NCBI GenBank assembly: GCA_016703425.1
Contig: JADJCA010000001.1
Span: 1,240,001 to 1,304,000 of the forward strand
DNA: 64,000 nucleotides
Reading direction: 5' to 3'
From: Myxococcales bacterium
GTDB lineage: Bacteria; Myxococcota_A; Polyangia; Polyangiales; Polyangiaceae
The notes beneath the pieces were generated by a model that saw nothing but the letters and a program-made list of their open reading frames with translations, was not told the DNA's origin and did not search any database. Made by a program: the position numbers and the translations under genes. Below are positions 9,018 to 17,552 of this stretch, one piece after another. The number at the start of each line of letters is the position of its first letter. The first letter of the stretch is position 1.

Positions 9018-10834
9018 TCAGCGATAGGGGTTGCGATCGATGTCGTCGTCACCCCCGCCGCTTCGCTCGCCGCGTGGCGACTCCCGGCGCGGGGCGGGCT
9101 CGGCGGGCTCAAGGCGAGAGCGCGGCGGTGACGAGCGCGGCGGCGGCGCGCTCGCGCGGGGCCGCTGCGACGTGGGCAACTCGCCAACCGCATAGTTTGG
9201 GACGCTGCGAGGCGCGGCGGCGGGCGGCGCCGCCGGAGTGGTGGCAGTGGTGGCCGCCAGCGCGAGCGGCGACGGAGCAGCCGACGGCTGGGTCGTGAGC
9301 GGCGTGCCGATGGGCGTCGTGGGCACGGGCGGCGGCGCGGCTCGAAGCGGGTTGGTCGCCGTGGGGGGCCGCGGGCTGCGAGCGCGGCGATGGAGGGAAC
9401 GGTGGAGGACGGCGTCGCGGCGCTAGCACCCGCGGCGTGCGGTGCGGCAGCCCTCGCCTCGTGGGCCTCTTCGTTGCTCGACTGCGCGCGCGATACGCCG
9501 ACGAAGACACCGACGGCGAGCACGACCGAGACGATGGCGAAAGTGGCTGCCGACGAGCCTCGCTGCGGTGCCGGCGCGGCTGAGCGCTCGACGGCGCTCA
9601 TGGCGCTCACCGAGGAGTCGGCGGCCACGGAAGGCGCCGGCTGCGAGACGACGCCTACCGAGGGCGGCAGCGCAGACGGCGGCGGCGCATCGACCATTGG
9701 GGCCAGCGGGCTTCCACCGGCCACGACTCCGGCGGCCGGCGGCGGCGGCGAATCGCGACGCGACCCACGCGGCACGTCGACGCGCGTGAGTGGTCCGGGA
9801 CCGCGCGTCGCTTGCATGTCGAGATCCCCACCACGCTGCTCCATCCCCGAGATCCAAGCGCGGATGGCCTCGCGCTGCTGAAGGAGCAGCGGGCCCAACA
9901 CGCGTTGCACGTGGGCCGCCACGTCGCGTTGCGCTCCGAGCACGCCCGCCGCTACCGCCGCGCGTTCAAGGGCGTCGGCAAAGTGGGCCGTCGATGGGAA
10001 CCGTCGATCGCGATCGCGCTCCAGAGCGCGCCCCACCACCTCTTCGAGGGCTGGGTGAATCGACGGTACGAGCGAGCGAAGCCGAGGGATCGGGCCACGC
10101 AAGACCTTCTCGATGGTGTCCGCTTCCGTGTCGCCCTTGAAGAGGCGCTTGCAGGCGAGCGCCTCCCAGAGGCACGTGCCAATGGCAAACACGTCGGCGC
10201 GTCGGTCGACGGTGTAGCCAAGCGCTTGCTCCGGCGCCATGTACGAGAACTTGCCCTTGAGTTGGCCGGTCCGCGTATGCGCGAGGCGGTCGGCGGCGTG
10301 GGCTACGCCGAAGTCGGTGATCTTGGCCGTGCCCTCGGCCGCGACGAGAACGTTTTGAGGCGACACGTCGCGATGAACGATGTCGAGCGGTCGACCGTCA
10401 TCTCCCACGAGCTCGTGCGCCGCGTGGAGCCCTGCCAGCACGTCGAGGAAAATCCGAACGGTGACCTGAATGGGAACGGGCGAGCCGGCTTGATGGGAGA
10501 GGTTGAGGAGGCGCGCCAAGGTCTCGCCCTCGACGTACTCCATGACGAGGTAGTAGCCGCGGTCGCTGGTGCCGATTTCGAGAATGGGCACGACGTTCGG
10601 GTGATGGAGGCGAGCCGCGAGCCGCGCCTCGTCGAGGAACATGTCCACGAACTCGGCGTCGTTCGCGAGATGCGAGTGGAGACGCTTGATGGCCACGAAG
10701 CGCTGGAAGCCGCCGGCACCACCGAGGCGCCCCAAATAGACCGTGGCCATCCCGCCGCTCGCGAGCTCGGCGACGAGCTCGAAGCGCCCGAGTTGCCTCG
10801 GCGGAGCGTCTTCGGAAACTGGGAGCGGCTTCAC
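9018..10834 (-). CDS. Pkn-type Ser/Thr protein kinase with one membrane helix; tail frame broken near 9365
   Basis: The N-terminal kinase domain is complete: glycine loop ASGGMATVYLG, Lys50 in VAIK, catalytic Asp156 in HRDVSPQN, DFG at 174-176 and YMAPEQ. A Pro/Ser/Ala linker and one membrane helix (ATFAIVSVVLAVGVFVGVS) follow, then a Pro/Ala/Thr-rich extracytoplasmic tail. Read without correction, the frame passes the C6 run (9363-9368 on the plus strand) and turns into Arg/Pro nonsense that overlaps mutY on the same strand. A one-base shift there gives a typical Ala/Pro tail (TATNPLRAAPPPVPTTP) ending at 9018. I therefore end the gene at 9018, for about 605 residues. It lies 53 bases downstream of its TPR/membrane partner. 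Confidence 0.85.
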
Positions 10835-10886
10835 GCGACTCCCATCTTACAATTCTCATGCCCGTCGGGGCGAGTCGGCCGCGAAT

Positions 10887-11951
10887 TTAGAATGCGCCGC
10901 TTAGCCCAAAGGCCGCGCCCTGGCGCAACGGAACGACGTACGGATCGAGCCGCGTCTGTCCTGACTTGGCGCTCACTGGATCCTTCGAGGTCCATCGGGT
11001 GAAGTAGAGGCCAACCACGGCCGTGGTGATAATCATCGCGCCTGTTACACCAGCGACAATGTAGGTCCTGCGGCGCGCCGACTTCGACACCTCGCCGGTC
11101 GGGAAGCAGTCGGCGTCGGCCGCGGGATCGGCCGCGCACTCTTCGGTGACCTTAAGCTCCTCGCCTTCGACGCGCTTGAGATCGATGTACGAGCCAACGC
11201 TGAGGCCCGCCATGAGCGTCGAGGCGACAACGCCACCGTAGAAGACGCCCTTCGAAAAGGGTCGCGTGTCGGCTTCGGAAGGAGGCTCGACGTTCTTCGA
11301 GCCCTTGTCGTCCTTGCCACCCTTCCCTTCCTTGCCGTCCTTGTCTTTGCCGCCCTTGCCGTCGCCTTCGGGCTCGGCCTTCCACTCCTCGCGAGCGCCC
11401 GCCTTCGCATCAATGGACGTCGCTTGCGAGCCTTGACCGGAGAAGCGCGCCTCGATGCCCCGCGAGCCCGGCTTGATGAAGATCCGATGCTGATCTTGCG
11501 GGTTGTCGCCGCTCGACGAGGGCGCGCCGTCGACGCGCAACACGCACGCCGGCGAGCAGGTCACGTCGACGCGCGTAAGCCGCGGCGACGCCTCCGCGAT
11601 GACCTCGCGCACCAAGACCATCGTCGGGCTGTCGGCGGCGTACATCTTCTCGGCGAGCGCGGCGAGCGTCGCCGCGCGGTCGAGCTCTTGCGCCTCGCGG
11701 CGCGCGCGGATGGCGTTGCGAAGCGCCTGCGAGCTCGGAAGCGCCGCGAAGGCGGCCTCGAAGTGCGAGCCGGCCTCGGAATACCGCCGGTCGCGGTACG
11801 CCTGCCGACCTTGATCGTATTCGGCGCGCGCCTTCTCCTTGTCGTCGTAGCTCTGCGCATGCGCCGACGAGGCGTCGAGGCCCAGCGCAAGGCTGAATGC
11901 GAGGCCGAACGCGAAGGCAGGAGCGGAAGGGAAGAACCGCGAAGGCCTCAC
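10887..11951 (-). CDS. Exported TPR/membrane protein partnered with the kinase
   Basis: The 354-residue product starts with a signal peptide ending SSAHAQS. It continues with one or two TPR-like units (KARAEYDQGRQAYRDRRYSE; SHFEAAFAALPSSQALRNAI) and a small beta-rich region with the Cys pair VTCSPACVLRVDG. A Lys/Gly/Asp-rich linker (about 11287-11362) and two hydrophobic helices follow (GVFYGGVVASTLMAGLSVGS; YIVAGVTGAMIITTAVVGLY), with a Cys-containing loop between them. The same layout recurs in the protein at 27080-27997, also next to a kinase gene. The start is a GTG. The pair probably forms an envelope-sensing unit, with the TPR protein as partner or substrate; this is inferred from the repeated pairing. 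Confidence 0.75.
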   Translation of the reverse strand: MRPSRFFPSAPAFAFGLAFSLALGLDASSAHAQSYDDKEKARAEYDQGRQAYRDRRYSEAGSHFEAAFAALPSSQALRNAIRARREAQELDRAATLAALAEKMYAADSPTMVLVREVIAEASPRLTRVDVTCSPACVLRVDGAPSSSGDNPQDQHRIFIKPGSRGIEARFSGQGSQATSIDAKAGAREEWKAEPEGDGKGGKDKDGKEGKGGKDDKGSKNVEPPSEADTRPFSKGVFYGGVVASTLMAGLSVGSYIDLKRVEGEELKVTEECAADPAADADCFPTGEVSKSARRRTYIVAGVTGAMIITTAVVGLYFTRWTSKDPVSAKSGQTRLDPYVVPLRQGAAFGLSGAF

Positions 11952-12040
11952 AGTCGGTAAGGGTAGCTTGGAACAGGGCTAGCGGGCGAGCCAGCGGGCA
12001 AAACGGTCGCGCGAACGCGAAAAGGCGGCACGACGCGCCC

Positions 12041-13420
12041 TCACGCCATGTCGAGGAACAGCGAGTCCGGCTGCTCGAGGTAACGGATGATGTCGTAGGC
12101 GAACGCAGCGCCGACGTGACCGTCGACGATCCGGTGGTCGAAGGACAAAGACAGCAACATGACGTCGCCGATGACGATGGCGCCGTCTTTCACCACGGGC
12201 TTTTGCTTCATCTGGTGCACCCCAAGGATGCCCACCTCGGGGAAGTTGATGATCGGGGTCGCGAAGAGGCCGCCATCGGCGCCGAGCGACGTGATGGTGA
12301 ACGTCGAACCTTGAAGGTCATCGACCTTCGCCTTGCCCGCCTTGGCGTCGGCCCCGAGGCGCTCGATCTCGCGCGCGATGTCGACAAGGCTCATGCGGTC
12401 GGCATGCTTGACGACGGGAACCATGAGGCCCGCGTCGGTCGATGTGGCGATGCCAATGTGGAAGACCTTGCGATAGACGAGCTCGTTCGTCGACTCGTCG
12501 AGCGCCGAGTTCAGCACCGGGTGCTTCTTGAGCGCTGCCACCACCGCCTTCACGATGAACGGCAGGAACGTGAGCTTGACGCCGCGCGCTTCGGCCATGG
12601 GCTTGAGGCGCGCCCGCAGCGCCTTGAGCGCCGTCACGTCGCACTCCTCGACGAAGGTGAAGTGCGCCGCCGTTTGCGTCGACTGAGCCATGCGCGCCGC
12701 GATGCGGCGACGCATGCCGGCGAAGGGCACGCGCTCCTCGCCGGCGTCGCCGGCTCCGGGCATCGGTGCAATGCGTACCGGTTCGCGGCCCGCGACGCTC
12801 GATGGCGACGTCGGCGCGGCGGCCATCGGGCGCGGCATGGCGCCAGCCGCCGTCACAGCCATCGCGCCGCTCTGGAGGAACGCCTCCACGTCGGTCTTCG
12901 TGACGCGACCTTGCGGCCCCGTCGGCGGCACGGCGCGAAGGTCGACACCAAGCTCACGCGCGGCGCGGCGCGTGGCCGGCGTCGCAAGGGGCTTGTCGTT
13001 GTAGTAGCCGCTCGCGCTTGCCGGCGCCGCTGACGCGACCGGTGCGGCCGCTCGCGGCGACGCGCCCCCCATGCCGGGCAAGTGCTCCTTGATGTCGCCC
13101 ACGGCCGTTGCGGCGGGTCCGTCGGCGCTGGGTTTGGCTTCCTGCGAGCCGTTCTGCCCGCCGTTCGCCTTCGTGGCGCCCTCCGACTCGAAGACGACGA
13201 GCACGGCGTGCACCTGCACCACGTCACCAACCTTGCCGTTGGTCTGCACCACGACGCCGCCGCGCGGCGCGGCGATGGTGACCGTGGCCTTGTCGGTCAT
13301 GACCTCGACCATCGGCTGGTCTTCTTTGACGACTTCGCCGGCCTTGATGAGCCACGCGACGATTTCGCCTTCTGCCACGCCCTCACCGATGTCCGGTAGC
13401 TTGAACTCCCAGCGCGCCAT
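12041..13420 (-). CDS. 2-oxoacid dehydrogenase E2, dihydrolipoyl acyltransferase
   Basis: This is the core acyltransferase of a 2-oxoacid dehydrogenase complex, 459 residues. A single lipoyl domain carries the lipoylated Lys44 in VMTDKATVTI. A linker rich in Ala and Pro leads to the peripheral subunit-binding domain (PATRRAARELGVDLRAV; GRVTKTDVEAFL). The C-terminal catalytic domain ends with the active-site motif H429-x3-D433-G434 in SFDHRIVDGH. The ATG at 13420 has AAGGAG at the correct distance; a TTG at 13453 is less likely. It is the last gene of the E1alpha-E1beta-E2 operon. The MTDKA lipoyl context and the type of E1beta favour a branched-chain oxoacid complex, although pyruvate cannot be excluded. 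Confidence 0.9.
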   Translation of the reverse strand: MARWEFKLPDIGEGVAEGEIVAWLIKAGEVVKEDQPMVEVMTDKATVTIAAPRGGVVVQTNGKVGDVVQVHAVLVVFESEGATKANGGQNGSQEAKPSADGPAATAVGDIKEHLPGMGGASPRAAAPVASAAPASASGYYNDKPLATPATRRAARELGVDLRAVPPTGPQGRVTKTDVEAFLQSGAMAVTAAGAMPRPMAAAPTSPSSVAGREPVRIAPMPGAGDAGEERVPFAGMRRRIAARMAQSTQTAAHFTFVEECDVTALKALRARLKPMAEARGVKLTFLPFIVKAVVAALKKHPVLNSALDESTNELVYRKVFHIGIATSTDAGLMVPVVKHADRMSLVDIAREIERLGADAKAGKAKVDDLQGSTFTITSLGADGGLFATPIINFPEVGILGVHQMKQKPVVKDGAIVIGDVMLLSLSFDHRIVDGHVGAAFAYDIIRYLEQPDSLFLDMA

Positions 13421-13449
13421 CTTGATCTCCTTCGAACCTGCTTGAGCCT

Positions 13450-14427
13450 TCAAGCCACGTAGTGGGCGGTCTCTTCGATCGCCGGAAGAATGCGGTGTGC
13501 GAGCGGCAGGTAATCCAGCTCTTGGGTGTACGGAAACGGCGTATCGAAGCCGGTGACGCGCACCGGCGGGGCTTCGAGGTGAACGAAGGCGCGCTCGTTG
13601 ATGAGCGCCACGAGCTCAGCGCCAAAGCCACACGTCTTCGGGGCCTCGTGCACCACGACGACACGCCCCGTCTTCTTCACGCTCTCGGTGATCGTGTCGA
13701 TGTCGACGGGCCACAAGGTCCGCAGATCGAGGATCTCGGCCTTGATGCCCTTCTTTGCCGCTTCGTCGGCGGCCGCGATGGCCTCGTAGAGCATCGCGCC
13801 CCAGGCGATGACGGTCACGTCGGCGCCTTCACGGACGACGCGGGCCTTGCCGAGCGGCGTGGTGTAGTCGCCCTCGGGCACGTCACCCTTCGAGGCGCGG
13901 TAGATGCGTTTGGGCTCGAAGAAGAGCACCGGATCGGGATCGCGAATGGCGGCGAGCAAGAGCCCCTTGGCGTCTTCCGGCGTCGCGGGGCAAACGACCT
14001 TGAGGCCGGCGACGTGAATGAAGAGCGATTCGGGCGACTGCGAGTGATACAGGCCACCGCGAATGCCGCCGCCGACGGGCGTCCGAATGACGAGCTTCGC
14101 GGGGTATTCGCCGCCGGAGCGCCAACGGAACTTCGCCAGCTCGCTGACGATCTGGTCGTAGGCGGGAAAGATGAAATCCGAGAACTGGATTTCGGGGATG
14201 GGCACGAGCCCGTAGAGCGCCATGCCGATGGCGCAGCCGATGATGCCGCCCTCCGAGAGCGGCGTATCGATCACGCGCTCTTCGCCGAAGCTCTCGAGGA
14301 GGCCTTGCGTCACGCGGAAGACCCCCCCGACCTTGGCGACGTCTTCGCCGAGGACGACGACGCGCGGATCACGAGCCATCTCCAGGCGGAGCGCGTCGCC
14401 GATCGCTTGGACCATGTTCATCTGCAC
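13450..14427 (-). CDS. 2-oxoacid dehydrogenase E1 beta subunit (branched-chain type)
   Basis: Transketolase-like beta subunit of E1, about 325 residues. Family motifs are LGEDVAKVGGVFRVTQGL, EIQFSDFIFPAYDQIV, GGLYHSQSPESLFIHVAGLK, DPVLFFEPKRIYR and the C-terminal domain ending DTPFPYTQELDYLP. The YHSQSPE and FEPKRIYR blocks are closer to branched-chain oxoacid dehydrogenase E1beta than to pyruvate dehydrogenase. The sequence looks intact and active. The GTG at 14427 is nine bases from AGGAG; the ATG at 14421 is the alternative. In Myxococcus the equivalent genes (esg) supply branched-chain acyl-CoA primers for iso-fatty acids and E-signalling; a similar role here is inferred. Confidence 0.9.
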   Translation of the reverse strand: MQMNMVQAIGDALRLEMARDPRVVVLGEDVAKVGGVFRVTQGLLESFGEERVIDTPLSEGGIIGCAIGMALYGLVPIPEIQFSDFIFPAYDQIVSELAKFRWRSGGEYPAKLVIRTPVGGGIRGGLYHSQSPESLFIHVAGLKVVCPATPEDAKGLLLAAIRDPDPVLFFEPKRIYRASKGDVPEGDYTTPLGKARVVREGADVTVIAWGAMLYEAIAAADEAAKKGIKAEILDLRTLWPVDIDTITESVKKTGRVVVVHEAPKTCGFGAELVALINERAFVHLEAPPVRVTGFDTPFPYTQELDYLPLAHRILPAIEETAHYVA

Positions 14428-14440
14428 GTGCGTGTTCTCC

Positions 14441-15418
14441 TTAACCGTGATCCTTGAGGCGGCCCGTATCGCGCAGCGCGGCGCGCTGCTCGGTGAGATT
14501 CCATGGAGCCGTGGCGTAGACGTCGCCGAAGAAATCTCGCGTCGCCGGCGACGACGCCTCGGCGCTCCGCAACGCCTCATCGACCTCTGCGGCGACGCGC
14601 TCGCGAACGTCGGCGAGCGCGTCGGCCCCGACGCGGGTCGTGGCGTCTGCCTCGAAGAGCGCGACGCCGGAGCCGTTGCACTCGACCACCAGGACCTCGG
14701 CACCGGCCCCGCCACGAATCCGCGTCGCGGCGGCGCGAGCGGCTCCGGCGACAGCGAACACGTCGCTGCCGTTCGCCACCTGCGCCGAGAGCCCGTAGGC
14801 CACGGCGCGACGCGTCGTGTCGGCGAGGCCGGGCGCGGTGGCGATCGCGACGAAGAGCACGGGAAGCTTGAAGACGCCGGCAAAGTTGAGCGCGTTGTGA
14901 AACTCCCCCTCCTCGGCCTCGGCGTCGTCGAAGAGCGCCATGGCGAGCGTTTGCTCGCCGCGAATCTTGGCGGCCCAAGCGACGCCGGCGGCGTGGGTGA
15001 GGTGCGCGGCGTTGTGATAGCCGCTCGATCCGAGCGCGAGGGTGCGCGAGACGAACGCCGGCGCCGGGACCCGACCGCCCTGCGGGTCGGCGCCGCTGCC
15101 GAAGGCGTGCGCGAGGACGAGCTCGAGCGAGGCGCCGCGCGCCAAAGCCGCGCCGAGCCGCGGACCGGGAAAGAGGAAGTCGGTCGCGGACAGGGCGGAG
15201 ACGACACCGACCATCGCAGCGGGCTCGGTGGCGGCAGGCCAACGCTCGAGAAGCCCATGGCTCACCGCCGCGCGGAGTCGATCGTCGACGACCTGTTGAA
15301 GCACCAACGCGCGGTACGTTGCGAGGAGCGCGGCAGGCGTCGGCGGGCTGTCGGCGTCGGCGACCGCAGGGCCGCCGTCGGGCGTGTGCTCCGTGGCACC
15401 GGGACTCGCGGTCGTCAT
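14441..15418 (-). CDS. Degenerate 2-oxoacid dehydrogenase E1 alpha-like subunit
   Basis: Position, length (325 residues) and several blocks identify an E1alpha relative: AALARGASLELVLAHAFG, THAAGVAWAAK and GEFHNALNFAGVFKLPVLFV. Key residues are altered. The GDG that opens the thiamine-diphosphate motif is F163-D164-D165, and the NN that closes it and supplies a Mg2+ ligand is replaced by AIATAP at about 191-196. The usual active-site loop with YR and RGHG-like His residues is also not recognisable. No frame break is visible, so the divergence is evolutionary. It is the first gene of the operon, 13 bases before E1beta. The protein may be structural, may use a different cofactor geometry, or may be inactive with another E1alpha elsewhere. 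Confidence 0.8.
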   Translation of the reverse strand: MTTASPGATEHTPDGGPAVADADSPPTPAALLATYRALVLQQVVDDRLRAAVSHGLLERWPAATEPAAMVGVVSALSATDFLFPGPRLGAALARGASLELVLAHAFGSGADPQGGRVPAPAFVSRTLALGSSGYHNAAHLTHAAGVAWAAKIRGEQTLAMALFDDAEAEEGEFHNALNFAGVFKLPVLFVAIATAPGLADTTRRAVAYGLSAQVANGSDVFAVAGAARAAATRIRGGAGAEVLVVECNGSGVALFEADATTRVGADALADVRERVAAEVDEALRSAEASSPATRDFFGDVYATAPWNLTEQRAALRDTGRLKDHG

Positions 15419-15516
15419 CGGGCCCTTCTTTACTAGAAAAGTCGCCTCAGTTCGAGGGCCCCTGGGCCCAAAGACTTACGGACGAGGATTTGGAAATGCG
15501 CTAGATTGGCCTCTAG

Positions 15517-17541
15517 ATGGCGAGGCGAGCCTCCCTTCCAGGCTTTCCGCCTTCGGCGGCAATCACCGGACTTGGCGGTCCAGCGCGAACGACGCTGGCG
15601 CCAGCGCCTTCCCGTGGCTCGGTGGTCCCGACGCCGCGCGGCAGCATGCCTCCACCGTCGTCGCGCCCGAGCACGTCGGCGCTTCCAGCAGGCTACGACG
15701 GCGTCCCGTTGCCAGCCGTAGTCCAGCTCCTGGACCGCCTCGCGAACGCCGAAGAGAGCGCGTTTTTGGTTGGCTGGCTCGAGGCCGCGCTGAGCGGTCG
15801 CGGCCGCCTCGACCCGGCCCTCGGGGTTCGCCTCGTTCGGGCGTACCGCGAGAGCGGCCGCCTCGACCGCGCCCGCGAAGTGGCGCTCAGCATGGCGGCC
15901 ACAGGCCCGGCGTGGGGTCCCTTGGACCAAGCGCGCATCGCCATCGAACGTGCGCTCGTCGACTTGGGCGAGGGGCGCTTCGCCCACGCAGAATCGGAGC
16001 TGCGAAAAGCTGCCCGCGAGGTCGACGCCGGTCCCCGCGGCGGCGGCTTGCGGGAACGATTGGACCTTCAACTGGTGACCGCGCAGTGCGAGCTCGCGCA
16101 AGACCGGATTGGCCCCGCCGTCGAAGCCATCCGCCTCGCCGAGCACATCGCCGATCGAATCGACGACGGCCCGTGGCGGACGTCCGTCGGCCTCTGGATG
16201 GGCCACATCCTGATGCGCTCGATGGAGCCGCGCGGCGCCGCGAAGGCGTACGGTGCCGCCCTCGCCCGCGCGCCCTACCAAGGGGCCTCGGCCATGAGCG
16301 CGCTCGCCAACCTCGCCACGGCCCTCGGCTGCATCGGCCGCTGGGAGGAGGCGCGCGATCACGCCCATCGCGCCATCGGCCTCGCCGCCGACTCCGGCGC
16401 AACGGTTCGCCACGCAGACGCCTTCGACGTGCTCGCGCTCGTCGAGATCGCCGGCGACCATCCCGACGGCGCGCTCATGGCCATCGAGCAGGCCAGCGCC
16501 ATCCTCGGTGACTTCGAGCACCCGACGCTCCGCTTCCAGCTCGCCGAGCACCGGGCCCTCGCCCTCGCCATGCTCGGCCGGGCCGACGAGGCGCGCGACT
16601 GGCTCGGCCGGACCGAGAAGCTCTTCTCCGAGCTGCCCACCGCCGACACCTTCGACGATCAAGATTTCCAAGCCACGCGGGCGCGCGTCTTCGAGGCGCT
16701 CGGCGATCGAGAAGAGGCGATGCGCATCGCCGATACCTACCGGCACCGCTTGACCGACGCCTTCGTGACCGGCTCGCTCAACCTCGTGCTCGGCCGAGTG
16801 GCGCTCGCGAGCGGCGACTTGCCGCGAGCGCGCGCGGCCGTCGAGCAAGCGGCGCTCTCCGGCGAGCGGCGCGGCTGGGTCTTCCCCGAGCGTGAAGGTT
16901 CGCGTGAGCTCTGGACCGAGGCCCGCAAGCTCGGGGACAGCCGCATCGTGCGCTACGCCGAACGCATGCTCTCGGCGCAGCCCGTCGCCAGCATGGGTTC
17001 GATGCCGCCGCCGGCCCCGTCGCGCGCGAGCATTCCCGTGCCGCCGGCGTCTCGCGCATCGCTCGCGCCTCCGCCTTCGCGCGCCGACCTCCGCATCGAC
17101 GCGCCCGACGCGCTCGTGTACGTCACCACCAACGATGGAGTGGTCCGTGTAAAGCGCACGGAGCTCGCGACGTGCCTCGGCGATGCGCAGGTCGTCGTCG
17201 ACACCCTCTCCCACGCGCTCCGGGTCAACGAACGCGAGGTGTCTCTCGAGCGGCGGCGCGCCCTCGAGCCGCTCATGGTCGAGCTGTTGCGGCGCGCGCG
17301 CGACGGCCTGAGCGCGGAGGAGATCCTGCGCGCCGCCGGCGGCCCCGGCCCCGAATCGGCCGACGCGGAGCACCGGGTGCGCGTGCTTATTTCCCGCGTG
17401 CGTGACCTCCTCGGCGAGCCGACCGCGATCGAGCGGATCCGCGACCCCGGCGAGCACGGCAAGACGCGCTATCGGCTCGCGACGGCCATCAAGTTCGCGC
17501 TCATCGAGCCGTTGGCCCAGGGCAGCCTCGACGCGTTCTGA
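15517..17541 (+). CDS. TPR protein with C-terminal winged-helix domain
   Basis: A 674-residue soluble protein. Residues 1 to about 60 are Ser/Pro-rich. About 65-490 is a long alpha-helical TPR/MalT-like array (FLVGWLEAALSGRGRLDPAL; LANLATALGCIGRWEEARDH; HRALALAMLGRADEARDWLG). A Pro/Ser/Ala linker leads to a C-terminal domain from about 526. Its pattern LMVELLRRARDGLSAEEIL, then HRVRVLISRVRDLLGE and KTRYRL, matches an OmpR/SARP-type winged helix. This order, sensor array first and DNA-binding domain last, is the reverse of SARP regulators. It is divergent from the E1alpha operon with a 98-base gap, so it may regulate that operon; this is inferred from position only. Confidence 0.75.
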   Translation: MARRASLPGFPPSAAITGLGGPARTTLAPAPSRGSVVPTPRGSMPPPSSRPSTSALPAGYDGVPLPAVVQLLDRLANAEESAFLVGWLEAALSGRGRLDPALGVRLVRAYRESGRLDRAREVALSMAATGPAWGPLDQARIAIERALVDLGEGRFAHAESELRKAAREVDAGPRGGGLRERLDLQLVTAQCELAQDRIGPAVEAIRLAEHIADRIDDGPWRTSVGLWMGHILMRSMEPRGAAKAYGAALARAPYQGASAMSALANLATALGCIGRWEEARDHAHRAIGLAADSGATVRHADAFDVLALVEIAGDHPDGALMAIEQASAILGDFEHPTLRFQLAEHRALALAMLGRADEARDWLGRTEKLFSELPTADTFDDQDFQATRARVFEALGDREEAMRIADTYRHRLTDAFVTGSLNLVLGRVALASGDLPRARAAVEQAALSGERRGWVFPEREGSRELWTEARKLGDSRIVRYAERMLSAQPVASMGSMPPPAPSRASIPVPPASRASLAPPPSRADLRIDAPDALVYVTTNDGVVRVKRTELATCLGDAQVVVDTLSHALRVNEREVSLERRRALEPLMVELLRRARDGLSAEEILRAAGGPGPESADAEHRVRVLISRVRDLLGEPTAIERIRDPGEHGKTRYRLATAIKFALIEPLAQGSLDAF

Positions 17542-17552
17542 CAGCGGCCCCG

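Noticed and set aside
14222..15436. 404-codon plus-strand frame across the E1 genes
   Set aside because: It overlaps both E1 subunits on the other strand and shows only Arg/Glu-rich low-complexity sequence.
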